Counted from the stretch's first letter, positions 18,877-27,676 are shown. The stretch is DNA of 64,000 nucleotides from Anaeromyxobacter dehalogenans 2CP-1 (GCF_000022145.1 NC_011891.1:4012501-4076500), one strand, 5' to 3'. The notes: a model not told the origin generated them from the letters alone. Made by a program: numbers and translations.

Positions 18877-19128
18877 ATGAGCGACACGAACGGAAACCGG
18901 CGGCTCGCGGTCTACGCGATCCCCGAGAGCAAGGACGGCGAGAAGCGCTACTGGCCGCGCATCGGCGCGGCGTACGTGAACCGCGACGGCAGCATCACGC
19001 TGCAGCTCGACGCGCTGCCCATCGGCACCGCCACGCTCCAGGTGCGCGAGCCCAAGCCGCCGGCCGAGCGCGGCGGGACCGCCCCGGCGCGGCGCGACGG
19101 CTTCGAGACGGTGGAGGTGCACCCGTGA
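18877..19128 (+). CDS. Small hypothetical protein
   Basis: 83 residues starting MSDTNGNRRLAVYAI, with GGAGAGG four bases upstream. The middle reads WPRIGAAYVNRDGSITLQLDA, a pattern I know from short conserved proteins in myxobacteria and other Proteobacteria without assigned role. The C-terminus is Pro/Arg-rich. Its TGA overlaps the GTG of the next gene, so the two are translationally coupled. Confidence 0.65.
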   Translation: MSDTNGNRRLAVYAIPESKDGEKRYWPRIGAAYVNRDGSITLQLDALPIGTATLQVREPKPPAERGGTAPARRDGFETVEVHP

Positions 19129-19463
19129 TCCCGCGGTGGAGGGCGCTCGCGGTCGCGGCCGCGCTGCTCGCCGCGGCCCCGGCGTTCGCGGCGAAGAAGG
19201 CGCTCGCGCAGGGCGAGAAGGTCGACCTGAACCGCGCGCCGGTGGTGGAGCTGATGCGGCTGCCCGGCGTCGGCCAGCAGCGCGCGCAGGCCATCGTCGC
19301 GCACCGCACCCGGCAGCCGTTCCGCCGGGTGGAGGACGTGCTCGCGGTGAAGGGCCTCGGCCCCGCCTGGCTCGCGAAGGTGCGGGCCAACGTCACCGTG
19401 GGCAGCGCCGCCGCGCCCGGGGCGCCTGCCGGGGCGCAGCGGACCGCCTCCGCGGGGCGGTGA
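19125..19463 (+). CDS. Secreted helix-hairpin-helix protein (ComEA-like)
   Basis: 112 residues. A signal peptide (WRALAVAAALLAAAPAFA) precedes a tandem helix-hairpin-helix (about 33-90: VDLNRAPVVELMRLPGVG and AVKGLGPAWLAKV), the fold of the DNA-binding domain of competence protein ComEA. It lacks the N-terminal membrane anchor domain of Gram-positive ComEA but matches the short periplasmic Gram-negative type. Role in DNA uptake is plausible from the family, not shown by context. GTG start overlaps the upstream stop. Confidence 0.8.
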   Translation: MIPRWRALAVAAALLAAAPAFAAKKALAQGEKVDLNRAPVVELMRLPGVGQQRAQAIVAHRTRQPFRRVEDVLAVKGLGPAWLAKVRANVTVGSAAAPGAPAGAQRTASAGR

Positions 19464-19589
19464 GCGGGCCCGCGACCGGCCGGCCGCGCCCTGCGCCCGG
19501 CCGGCCGGTCCGGCATCCGTCCGCGCGGGCTCCGGAATCCTGGGCGCGCGTCCTCCGCGCTTGACGGGTCCGCGCGCCTCCGCTACTCC

Positions 19590-19775
19590 GGGGAAGCTTT
19601 TCGGCTCGGAGGAACAGGGAAGCCGGTCCAAGTCCGGCGCGGTCCCGCCACTGTAGCCGGGGTGAAGCACCCTCGACGTCGTCGCCACTGCCGCGGATGC
19701 TCGCGGCGGGAAGGTGGAGGGTGCCTGGCGGAGCGATGCTGCTCCGCGGCCCCGGAAGCCAGGAGACCTCCCTCC
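19590..19775 (+). promoter_or_regulatory. Cobalamin (AdoCbl) riboswitch
   Basis: Upstream of btuB, the region contains the conserved cobalamin-riboswitch elements in order: a GGAACAGGGAAGCCGG segment, AGTCCGGCGCGGTCCCGCCACTGTA (split at 19631-19655), the GCCACTG...GCGGGAAGG arm (19684-19713) and the B12 box GAAGCCAGGAGACC (19755-19768). Binding of B12 normally hides the ribosome site or ends transcription, so uptake genes are off when B12 is plentiful. A TTGACG at 19561 may be its -35. Confidence 0.93.
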
Positions 19776-19836
19776 GGGTCCGCCGCGAATGGTTCGCGGC
19801 ACGTGAAGTCCGCGGGTCCGAAGGAGACCCGGCGAC

Positions 19837-21831
19837 TTGGACTCGAGGCCTCCCCTCGGGCGGCGCGCACGCGCGCTCGCCCTCGTCTTCTCCGCCGTCG
19901 CCGGCGTCGCCTCGGGCGCCGCTGCGCGCGCCGACGATCCGCCCACCAGCGCCGACGCCGGCGCGCCGGATCCCGGCGCCGCGCCGGTGGAGCTCGACGA
20001 GCTCGTCATCCGCGTCCCCGGGGCCGAGGCGACCCGCGATCCCACCGGCGCGGTCACCGTGGTCGAGGCCGGCCGCTACGCGGGCGAGGCCAAGGCGGTC
20101 GCCGAGCTGGTCGCCACCGCCCCCGGCGTGGCGGTCAGCGCGTACGGCGGCCTCGGCCAGCTCTCCACCGTGTCCATCCGCGGCTCGAGCGCGAGCGGCG
20201 TGCTCGTGCTGCTCGACGGGCTGCCGCTCAACACCGCGTTCGGCGGCGGCGTGGATCTGTCGACGCTTCCGCGCCAGTGGATCGAGCGCATCGAGGTGCT
20301 GCGCGGCGCCGAGGGCGCGCACTACGGCGCGGGCGCGCTGGGCGGGGTGGTGAACGTGGTCACGCGCGGCGGCGAGCCGGGGGGCTGGTCGGCCGAGGCG
20401 AGCGGGGGATCCTTCGGCACCGCCGCGGCGTCGGCCGAGGCGGCGGCGGGCGGGGAGCGCTGGACGCTGTTCGGCGCGGCGGGGGCGGAGCGGAGCGACG
20501 GGGACTTCACCTACCGGAGGCGCCCTCAGAGCTCGCTGCCCGGCAGCCCGTACCAGACGTTCACGCGCGAGAACAACGGCAGCGCCCGCGCCGGCGGGAT
20601 CGCGAAGCTCACCGCGCGGCTGGGCGAGCGCCGCCTGGACGCGCTGCTGCAGCTCTCCGGCGGCCGCCGCGAGCTGGCCGGATGGCCCGGCACCGACACC
20701 CCCGACGACTGGCAGCGCGACGCCCGCGCGCTCCTGTCGGTCCGGCTCTCCGGCGCCGGCCCCGCGCCCGGACTCACGCTGGGGGCGCGGCTCACCGGGC
20801 GCGCCGACCTGCTCGACACGCGCATCGGCAGCCTGTCCGGCGGCGACCCGGTGCACCAGCGCGGCGGCGCGGCGGGCACCGAGGCCGAGGCGGTGCTCCT
20901 CCACCCGCACGGCGCGCTCCGGGCCGCGCTGGCCGCGGAGGGCGAGGCGCTCCGCGCCGACGGGCTGGGCGACACGCGGACCCGCGCGCAGCTCTCCGCC
21001 ACGCTCTCCGAGGACGCGCGCCTCGCCGCCGGCCGGGTGCGCCTCTCGCCGGCGGTCCGCGCCGAGCGGGTGGGCCCGTTCGACGGCGTCTCCGCGAAGC
21101 TGGGCGGGAGCGTTCGGGTGGTCGGCCCGCTCTCGGCGCGCGCCAGCGCCGGCCGGACCTTCCGCGCCCCCGGCTTCGCCGAGCTCTACCTGCAGCTGGG
21201 GGGCGCGCTGCCCAATGCGTCGCTCCGCCCCGAGACCGGCCTCTCCGCCGACGCCGCGCTCGTGGCGGAGGGCGCGCGCGGCATGGCGAGCGTGGGCGGC
21301 CACGCGACGCGCTACGAGGACCTCATCGTCTACCAGGCGAGCGCCCTCGGTCGGATGAAGCCCTTCAACACCGGCCGCGCCCAGGTCGCCGGCCTGGAGG
21401 TCGAGGCCGCCACCACGCCGGCGCCGCGCCTGCTCGGCCTGTCGCTCGGCGCCGCGTACACCTACCTGCGCACCGAGACGCTGCGCGGCGAGGCGGCCGA
21501 GGTGGGCCAGGACCTGCCCTTCCGCCCCCGCCACCGGCTGTTCGCGCGCGCCGCGATCGCGCCCGGGCCGGCCGAGGCCCACCTCGAGGCCCACCACGTG
21601 GGCGCGCAGTGGCGGGACGCGCGCAACGCGGACCGCGTCCCCGAGGCGCTGCTCTGGAACGCGGGCGCCTCGGTGCGCCTCGCCCGCCGGGCCGGGCTGC
21701 GGCTCGGGCTCGAGGCGCGCAACCTGCTCGACGACCGCACGCTGACGGACCCCATCGGAAACCCGCTTCCCGGGCGCATGGTGATGATCACCCTGCGCGC
21801 CGGCTCGACCCCAGGAGACCTCACGCCATGA
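19837..21831 (+). CDS. btuB: TonB-dependent outer-membrane cobalamin receptor
   Basis: 664 residues: a signal peptide, TonB-box/plug region (ELDELVIRVPGA; then VSIRGSSASGVLVLLDGLPL and IERIEVLRGAEGAHYGAGALGGVVNVVTR, split here at conserved points) and a beta-barrel with ARASAGRTFRAPGFAELY. The start is TTG at 19837, supported by AAGGAGA ten bases upstream. The barrel ends GRMVMITLR but continues into a short Pro/Asp tail rather than ending at an aromatic residue. Cobalamin specificity is assigned from the riboswitch and btuFCD. Confidence 0.93.
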   Translation: MDSRPPLGRRARALALVFSAVAGVASGAAARADDPPTSADAGAPDPGAAPVELDELVIRVPGAEATRDPTGAVTVVEAGRYAGEAKAVAELVATAPGVAVSAYGGLGQLSTVSIRGSSASGVLVLLDGLPLNTAFGGGVDLSTLPRQWIERIEVLRGAEGAHYGAGALGGVVNVVTRGGEPGGWSAEASGGSFGTAAASAEAAAGGERWTLFGAAGAERSDGDFTYRRRPQSSLPGSPYQTFTRENNGSARAGGIAKLTARLGERRLDALLQLSGGRRELAGWPGTDTPDDWQRDARALLSVRLSGAGPAPGLTLGARLTGRADLLDTRIGSLSGGDPVHQRGGAAGTEAEAVLLHPHGALRAALAAEGEALRADGLGDTRTRAQLSATLSEDARLAAGRVRLSPAVRAERVGPFDGVSAKLGGSVRVVGPLSARASAGRTFRAPGFAELYLQLGGALPNASLRPETGLSADAALVAEGARGMASVGGHATRYEDLIVYQASALGRMKPFNTGRAQVAGLEVEAATTPAPRLLGLSLGAAYTYLRTETLRGEAAEVGQDLPFRPRHRLFARAAIAPGPAEAHLEAHHVGAQWRDARNADRVPEALLWNAGASVRLARRAGLRLGLEARNLLDDRTLTDPIGNPLPGRMVMITLRAGSTPGDLTP

Positions 21832-23276
21832 TCCGGATCCCCCTCCCCGCCCTCCGGGCGGCCCTCGCCGCGGCGGCGCTCGCGCTCGCGGCCTGCAGCA
21901 GCGACCCCGAGATCGTCTGCGCCGCCGGCGAGCAGGTCTGCGGCGGCGCCTGCGCCGCGGTCGAGATCGACTCCTCGAACTGCGGCGCGTGCGGCGCCGC
22001 CTGCGGCGCATACCAGGAGTGCAACGCGGGCGCGTGCGAGTGCGGCCCCGGCACGGTCGAGTGTGGCGGCGGCTGCGTGGACCTGTCCTCGGACCCCGCG
22101 AGCTGCGGCGCCTGCGGCGTCGCCTGCGGCACGGGACAGGTCTGCGCCGGCGGGGTCTGCGCCAGCGCCTGCCCCGGCGGGCAGCGCTCCTGCGGCGGCG
22201 CCTGCGCAGACCTGTCGTCGGACCGCTGGAACTGCGGCGCCTGCGGCGTCCGCTGCGATCGCGGCGAGAGCTGCCGCGAGGGCGCCTGCCGGCCGGACGT
22301 GTACGTGGCCTGCTTCGCCACCGACGACGTCCGCCCCGCGAACGCGGCGCTGCGCGCCGGCCTGCCCCGCGCGGCCGGCGACGGCCCCATCGCGCTGGGC
22401 GTCTCGGCCGGCCGGCTCTGGGCGGCGGCCTCGCTGTCGCACTCGCTCGTGGCCTTCCCGCTCGACCTCGGCGCGGCGGGCGTCGAGACGATGCTCGGCG
22501 GCGGCGACCTCGAGGCGCTGTCGGTCAGCGGCGACCGCCTGTGGGTCGCGAACGCGGCGGCGGGCTCGCTGGTGGTGTACGACGCGTCGGCGCGGCGGGT
22601 GGTGGACGAGGTCGTCCTCGGCACGACCGGTGTGAACCCGCGCTGGGTCGCCTTCGCGAACGGCCGCGCCTACGCGGCCCTGTACGGCCTCGACGCGACC
22701 TCGGGCGGCCAGGAGGTGGCGGTGATCGACCCGGCCACCGGCGAGATCCTGCGGCGCGTCGACCTGCGGGCGCTCGCCGACGCGCCCGGCCTGCCCTTCC
22801 CGGCCCACGCCGTGGTGGCCGGCGGCCGCGTGTTCGTCACGCTGGCCAACCTGCGCCTGGGCGAGTGGGGCTACTACACCGACCCGGCGGGCAGCGGGAA
22901 GCTCGCGGTGATCGACCCGGCAGCGGACGACGCGCTGTCCTCCATCGACCTCGGCGACGGGTGCCTGAACCCGGGCGGCCTGGCCGCGAGCGCCGACGGG
23001 CGCATGCTGTGGGTGGCGTGCGGGGGGAGCGCCGCGGTGCTGCCGGTGGAGCTGGGCGACGCCGGGGTCACGCTGCACGCGCCGGTGGCCGCGCCCGACT
23101 TCTCGGCGCCGGGTAACATCGCGCTGTGCGGCCGCGATGCCTACGTCACCGACCAGTGGTCCGGCTCGGTCTGGCGCTTCGATCCCTCCACCGGCGAGCG
23201 CCTCGCCGCCGGCGAGATCTGCCCGGCCAGCCAGGCGGGCTGGGCCTGGGCCGCGGACGTCGCGTGCGCGCCGTAG
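21828..23276 (+). CDS. Cys-rich beta-propeller lipoprotein in the B12 operon (BtuG-like candidate)
   Basis: 482 residues. The signal sequence ends in a lipobox (LAAC, Cys23). Residues about 31-155 hold three Cys-rich repeats of the form CGGxCxDLSSDxxxCGACGxxC. From ~160 to the end are repeated strands such as AVIDPATGEILRRVDL, ALSVSGDRLWVANAAAGSLVVYD and ADGRMLWVACGGS, typical of a YVTN/seven-bladed propeller. ATG overlaps the btuB stop (ATGA) and the gene overlaps btuF. Bacteroides BtuG is also a surface propeller lipoprotein coupled to BtuB; a similar capture role is proposed here by analogy. Confidence 0.78.
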   Translation: MIRIPLPALRAALAAAALALAACSSDPEIVCAAGEQVCGGACAAVEIDSSNCGACGAACGAYQECNAGACECGPGTVECGGGCVDLSSDPASCGACGVACGTGQVCAGGVCASACPGGQRSCGGACADLSSDRWNCGACGVRCDRGESCREGACRPDVYVACFATDDVRPANAALRAGLPRAAGDGPIALGVSAGRLWAAASLSHSLVAFPLDLGAAGVETMLGGGDLEALSVSGDRLWVANAAAGSLVVYDASARRVVDEVVLGTTGVNPRWVAFANGRAYAALYGLDATSGGQEVAVIDPATGEILRRVDLRALADAPGLPFPAHAVVAGGRVFVTLANLRLGEWGYYTDPAGSGKLAVIDPAADDALSSIDLGDGCLNPGGLAASADGRMLWVACGGSAAVLPVELGDAGVTLHAPVAAPDFSAPGNIALCGRDAYVTDQWSGSVWRFDPSTGERLAAGEICPASQAGWAWAADVACAP

Positions 23277-24178
23277 CCGCCGGGTGCGCCGCGCTGGCGC
23301 TCGCGCTCGCGGCGCCGGCGGCGCGCGCCGGCGGGGTCGCGGACCTGCTGCGCCCGAGCGGCCGCGGCGCCGCCGAGGGCGGGACGGTGTGGGCCGGGCC
23401 CCGGCCCAGCGCGCCGCCCCGGCGCGTGGTGGTGCTCGCGCCGAGCCTCACCGACGTGGTGCTGGCGCTCGGGCTGGGCGACCGGCTGGTGGGCGTGACC
23501 CAGCTCGACGACGCGCCGGAGGTGCGGCACGTGCCGCGCGTGGGCGGCTTCATCGACCCGAACCCGGAGGCGATCCTCGGGCTCCGCCCCGACCTCGTGC
23601 TCTGGATCTCCGACGGCGGCGCGCTCGCGGCGGTGCGCCGCGTGGCCGAGCTCTCGCAGGCGTCGTCGCGCCCGTTCCCGGTGGTCGCCATCCCGGTGGT
23701 GAGCGTGGCCGACGTGCTCGCCACGCCGCGCATCGTGGGCGAGGCGCTGGGCGCGCCGGCCGCGGGGGCGCGGCTCTCCGCGGAGCTCGCGGCGGAGGTG
23801 GAGCGGGTGCGGGCCCGCGCCGCGTCGCTGCCGCGCCGGCGCGCGCTCTTCCTGGTGGGCCGCGAGCCGCTGGTGGTGGCGGGACCGGGCAGCTTCCCGG
23901 ACGAGCTGCTGCGCATCGCGGGCGCCGTGAACGTGGTGGGCGGCTCCCGGCCCTGGCCGGTGTTCCCGCTGGAGCGCGCGGTGGCGCTCGATCCGGAGGT
24001 GGTGGTGGACGGCGCGCCGCAGGAGCCGGCCGAGGGCATCGTCCGCCTGTCCGCGATCCCGGCGGTGCGGCGGGGCGCGGTGGTGCGCCTCCCGGACGAC
24101 GCCCTGCTGCGCCCCGGGCCGCGGATGATCCGCGGGCTGGAGACGCTGTTCCGCGGGCTGCACCCGGAGGCGCGGTGA
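23264..24178 (+). CDS. btuF: Periplasmic cobalamin-binding protein of ABC importer
   Basis: 304 residues. A signal peptide (VAAGCAALALALAAPAARA) precedes a type III periplasmic binding fold: APSLTDVVLALGLGDRLVGVTQ, GGFIDPNPEAILGLRPDLVLW and the C-terminal lobe AGPGSFPDELLRIAGAVNVV. The GTG at 23264 overlaps the previous gene by 13 bases and starts directly at the signal peptide. Adjacent btuC and btuD and the upstream riboswitch define the substrate; by sequence alone it could also be a siderophore-binding protein. Confidence 0.88.
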   Translation: MRAVAAGCAALALALAAPAARAGGVADLLRPSGRGAAEGGTVWAGPRPSAPPRRVVVLAPSLTDVVLALGLGDRLVGVTQLDDAPEVRHVPRVGGFIDPNPEAILGLRPDLVLWISDGGALAAVRRVAELSQASSRPFPVVAIPVVSVADVLATPRIVGEALGAPAAGARLSAELAAEVERVRARAASLPRRRALFLVGREPLVVAGPGSFPDELLRIAGAVNVVGGSRPWPVFPLERAVALDPEVVVDGAPQEPAEGIVRLSAIPAVRRGAVVRLPDDALLRPGPRMIRGLETLFRGLHPEAR

Positions 24179-25221
24179 GCCTGACCCGGCGCACGCGGCT
24201 CGCGCTGGCGCTCGCCGCCGGCGTGCTCGCGATCGCGGTCGCCGTGGCCATCTCCTGCGGGCTCGGCCCGCAGCCCATCTCGTTCCGGGCCGCCTGGGCC
24301 GGCGCCGATCCCGACGCGGCCATCCTGTTCGGCCTGCGGCTGCCCCGCGCGCTGCTCGCGGCGCTGGTCGGCTGCGCGCTCGCCGCGGCGGGCACCGCGC
24401 TCCAGGCGCTGCTGCGCAACCCGCTCGCCGAGCCGTTCGTGCTCGGGGTCTCGGGCGGCGCCGCGCTGGGCGGCTCGCTGGTGCTGGTCGCCGCCGCGGG
24501 CGTGACCCGGCTGGCGGGCCGCGCGGGCGAGGCGCTGGGCGGGGCGCCCCCCGTGGCGGCCGGCGCGGTGGCCGGGGCGGTCGCCGCGACCGCCATCGTG
24601 TTCGGGCTGGGCCGGATCGGCGGCCGCCTGGTGCCCGAGGCCGCGCTGCTGGTGGGCATCGTGTTCAACGCGTTCGCCGCCGGCGTCATCACCCTGCTCA
24701 AGATGCTCGTCCCGCCGGAGCAGGCCGGCCGGCTCATGTACTGGCTGCTCGGCGCGGTCGGCTACGAGGCGCCGGGGACGCTGGCGCTCGGCGCCGTCCT
24801 GGTGCTGCTGTCGGTGGGCGCGCTGGTGGCGCTCTCGGCGCGGCTCAACCTGCTCACGCTCGGCGACGAGGAGGCCGCGTCGCTCGGCCTCGACGTGCGG
24901 CGCGACCGCGCCGCGGTGTTCTTCGCGGCGAGCGCCGCCACCGGCGCCGCGGTGGCGCTGGCCGGCATGGTGGGGTTCGTGGGGCTGATCGTCCCGCACC
25001 TGGTCCGGCGGGTGATCGGCCCCGACCACCGGCTGCTCGTGCCGGCCTCGGCGTTGTTCGGCGCCGCGTTCCTGGTGCTCGCGGACGCGCTGGCGCGCCT
25101 CGCGTTCCTGCCCCTCGGCACCGAGCCGCCGGTGGGCGCCGTGACGGCGTTCCTGGGTGGACCGTTCTTCCTGTGGCTGCTGCGGCGGAGCGGGCGGCCC
25201 GAGGCGGAGGGGGCGCGATGA
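24175..25221 (+). CDS. btuC: Cobalamin ABC importer permease
   Basis: 348 residues with about ten hydrophobic helices, FecCD/BtuC family. LRNPLAEPFVLGVSGGAALG, LGDEEAASLGLDV and GFVGLIVPHLVRRVIGPDHR (split motifs) are the conserved coupling and gate regions. GTG start overlaps the btuF stop (GTGA). It forms the inner-membrane channel of BtuCDF. Confidence 0.92.
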   Translation: MSLTRRTRLALALAAGVLAIAVAVAISCGLGPQPISFRAAWAGADPDAAILFGLRLPRALLAALVGCALAAAGTALQALLRNPLAEPFVLGVSGGAALGGSLVLVAAAGVTRLAGRAGEALGGAPPVAAGAVAGAVAATAIVFGLGRIGGRLVPEAALLVGIVFNAFAAGVITLLKMLVPPEQAGRLMYWLLGAVGYEAPGTLALGAVLVLLSVGALVALSARLNLLTLGDEEAASLGLDVRRDRAAVFFAASAATGAAVALAGMVGFVGLIVPHLVRRVIGPDHRLLVPASALFGAAFLVLADALARLAFLPLGTEPPVGAVTAFLGGPFFLWLLRRSGRPEAEGAR

Positions 25222-26030
25222 GCGAGCCGGCCGGCGGCGCGGGGACGGCGCCGATGGTGGAGGTGCGCGGGGTCACGTTCCGCTACGGCGCCCACGCGGC
25301 GCTCGAGGACGTCTCGTTCTCGGCGCGGGAGGGCGAGTTCGTGGGGCTGCTGGGACCGAACGGCGCGGGGAAGTCCACGCTGGTCCGGCTCATCGCCGGC
25401 CTGGCCGCGCCGGCGCGGGGCACGGTGCGCCTGACCGGCATGGACCCGGCCGCCGCCCCGCGCCGCGCGGTGGCGCGGGTGTGCGCGCTCGTGCCGCAGG
25501 AGCCGCGGCTCGGCTGGCCGTTCACCGTGCGTGAGGCGGTGATGATGGGCCGGGCGCCGCGGCAGGGCCTGCTGGCGGTGCCCTCCCGCTTCGACCACGG
25601 CGCGGTGCAGGGCGCGCTCGAGGCGTGCGACCTCGTGCACCTCGCCGGCCGTCGGCTCGATGCGCTCTCCGGCGGCGAGCGGCGCCGCGTGTTCTTCGCC
25701 CGCGCGCTCGCGCAGGAGCCGCGGGTGCTGCTGCTCGACGAGCCCACCGCGTTCCTCGACCTCGGACACCAGGTGGCCGCCATGCGGATGGCCCGCGTGG
25801 CCGCGCGTGGCGGGCTGTGCGTGGTCGCGGTGCTCCACGACCTCAACCTGGCCGCGGCCGCGTGCGACCGGCTGGTGGTGCTCTCGCGCGGGCGCGTGGT
25901 CGCGGAGGGGGCGCCCGACGACGTGATCACGGCCGAGCGGGTCAGAGCGGTGTGGGAGGTGCCGGTGTGGCGCGGGGAGAACGGCGTCACGGGGGCGCCG
26001 GTGGTGCTGCCGGCGTTGGGGCGGGAGTGA
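25218..26030 (+). CDS. btuD: Cobalamin ABC importer ATPase
   Basis: 270 residues. Walker A GPNGAGKST (46-54), Q-loop ALVPQEPRLGW, signature LSGGERRRV, Walker B VLLLDEPT and a switch His in VLHDLNLA are all present. The ATG overlaps the btuC stop (ATGA). Last gene of the B12 uptake operon. Confidence 0.93.
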   Translation: MSEPAGGAGTAPMVEVRGVTFRYGAHAALEDVSFSAREGEFVGLLGPNGAGKSTLVRLIAGLAAPARGTVRLTGMDPAAAPRRAVARVCALVPQEPRLGWPFTVREAVMMGRAPRQGLLAVPSRFDHGAVQGALEACDLVHLAGRRLDALSGGERRRVFFARALAQEPRVLLLDEPTAFLDLGHQVAAMRMARVAARGGLCVVAVLHDLNLAAAACDRLVVLSRGRVVAEGAPDDVITAERVRAVWEVPVWRGENGVTGAPVVLPALGRE

Positions 26031-26055
26031 GGAGCGGGGCGGGGCGGGGCCGCGT

Positions 26056-26275
26056 GACCGCGGGCGGGGCGGCGCGGGCTTGGCGGTGAGGGCGCGGTGG
26101 GGTCGGGGGCGATGCCGCTTGACCGCGGGCGCGGCGGCGCGGGCGGTGAGGGCCCGGCGGCGGCCGAGGCTGCTGCCGCGTGGCCGTGGGCGGGGCGGCG
26201 CGGGCTTGGCGGTGAGGGCGCGGCGGGGTCGGGGGCGGTGCCGCTTGACCGTGGACGGGGCGGCGGGATCGGCTT
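26056..26275. repeat. Imperfect tandem repeats of about 61-65 bp in a 539-bp gap
   Basis: The gap 26031-26569 has no gene. Units begin with GACCG or GGCCG at 26056 (65 bp), 26121 (61 bp), 26182 (65 bp) and 26247 (partial). Units 1 and 3 are nearly identical (shared GGGCGGGGCGGCGCGGGCTT core, 126 bp apart), and unit 2 has a small deletion and changes. The rest of the gap, up to the HNH gene, shows no structure I can name. Confidence 0.8.
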
Positions 26276-26569
26276 GCGAGAGGCCTGATCGTGGGGCGCG
26301 GAGCGCGGAGGGGCGCGGGAGGGCGGTCACCGTGAGTGACTGATTGCTTGCGGCCCAACGGGAACGCTCTGCGGGTTTGACGAGGTATGCGGACGGAGCG
26401 GGGCCCGCGAGCGGAATGGCTGGGGCACAGGGCCCTGGTGCGTCCGCAGGCTGCGGCTGAGGCGCTGGAGGACGAGGCGAGGGGTCGCGGGGCCCCGGGT
26501 GCATTCGCGCGTGTGGGGCGATCCTCGTGCGTTTTACGGAGCGCGAAGATCGCGTGCGATGCTTCGTGC

Positions 26570-27676
26570 ATGGACAACGCAAACGAATTCACGAAGCGTC
26601 TGGTCGAACTGCTCCGGTCCGAGCGGCACGCGATGGCGGAATTCCTGGTCGCGCTGGCGGAGTTCGACCGGCGGGGTCTGTGGCGGCAGCGCGGGCACAC
26701 GTCGCTGTTCTCGTTCCTGCGGCGCGAACTGGGGCTGTCCGCCGGCGCTGCGCAGTACCGGAAGACGGCGGCGGAGCTCATCAACCGGTTCCCCGCTGTC
26801 GTGGCGGCGCTCCGGGACGGGAAGCTGTGCCTGTCGTCCGTCTGCGAGCTGGCGAAGGTGGTGACCACCGACAACTGCGCAGAGGTCCTGCCCCGGTTCT
26901 ATGGGCTCTCGAGCCGGGACGCGGCAGCGGTGGCTGCTGGCATCCGGCCGGTCGAGAATCCGCCTCGGCGCGAGGTCGTCGTGCCGGTGCGGGCCGTGTC
27001 CGCGCCGGCGGCGGTCGTGGCGCCTACCGCGGAGCCGATTCTATTTCGGGCGCCCGAACCAAAGGCACCCAGCCGGGCCGAGGTCGCGGCTCGTGAAGAA
27101 TCCGCTCGCAGTGAGCCTGTCGCGGAGTCCGCTCGCAGTGAGCCTGTCGAAATGCGAGGGGCGACGCTTACCGCCAAGCCCAGCTCCGTCGATTGGCTCG
27201 ACGGGGAGTCGGCTCGCATGCACCTCACCGTCTCGAAGACGTTCCTGAAGAAGCTCGACGCGGCCCGGGACGCGCTCTCTCACTCCATGCCGGGCGTCTC
27301 TCGCGAGAACGTCCTCGAGGCGGCGCTGGATGAGCTCCTTGCGCAGCGCGCGCGTCGGAAGGGGCTCACCGCGAAGCCGCAGAAGACGGTTCGTCCTTCC
27401 AGGCCGGACCACGTCCCGGCCCACGTTCGCCGCGAGGTCTGGGCGCGCGACGGCGGGCGGTGCACCTTCCCCCTCCCGTCCGGCGAGCCGTGTGGCTCCA
27501 CGCACCAACTCGAGCTCGACCACGTCGTGCCGCTCGCGCGTGGCGGGGCCTCGACGGCGGACAACCTCCGGATCCGTTGCCGAGGGCACAACCTCGAGGA
27601 GGCGCGACGGGTCCTCGGCGACGGACTGATGGACGCGTACGTGCCGAGGGGCCGGCGCGGTCAGTTGAACATGTAG
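26570..27676 (+). CDS. HNH endonuclease-domain protein
   Basis: 368 residues. The N-terminal half is a helical domain (FTKRLVELLRSERHAMAEFL through AAELINRFPAVVAALRDGKL) like those seen before HNH nucleases of the DUF222-type architecture. The C-terminal part (about 288-345) holds CTFPLPSGEPCGS, then LELDHVVPLARGG and NLRIRCRGHN, the HNH metal site plus Cys pairs. The ATG at 26570 is taken over an upstream in-frame ATG because the longer N-terminus is low-complexity. A repeat is inserted in frame in the middle. Confidence 0.83.
   Translation: MDNANEFTKRLVELLRSERHAMAEFLVALAEFDRRGLWRQRGHTSLFSFLRRELGLSAGAAQYRKTAAELINRFPAVVAALRDGKLCLSSVCELAKVVTTDNCAEVLPRFYGLSSRDAAAVAAGIRPVENPPRREVVVPVRAVSAPAAVVAPTAEPILFRAPEPKAPSRAEVAAREESARSEPVAESARSEPVEMRGATLTAKPSSVDWLDGESARMHLTVSKTFLKKLDAARDALSHSMPGVSRENVLEAALDELLAQRARRKGLTAKPQKTVRPSRPDHVPAHVRREVWARDGGRCTFPLPSGEPCGSTHQLELDHVVPLARGGASTADNLRIRCRGHNLEEARRVLGDGLMDAYVPRGRRGQLNM
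27098..27151. repeat. Two 27-bp REP-like units inside the HNH reading frame
   Basis: GAATCCGCTCGC..CTGTCGCG (27098-27124) and GAGTCCGCTCGC..CTGTCGAA (27125-27151) are tandem copies that add ESARSEPVA twice to the protein. The reverse complement, CGACAGGCTCACTGCGAGCG.., matches an intergenic repeat at 62216-62240 at 23 of 25 positions, so an extragenic repeat has entered a coding sequence without breaking it. Confidence 0.8.

Noticed and set aside
19662-21827. Long frame running into the B12-operon lipoprotein
   Set aside because: The upstream part is antiphase shadow of btuB and the riboswitch; the ATG at 21828 with a lipobox is the real start.
26056-26275. Repeat block considered as a CRISPR array
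   Set aside because: Units are contiguous with no unique spacers, and no cas genes are near.
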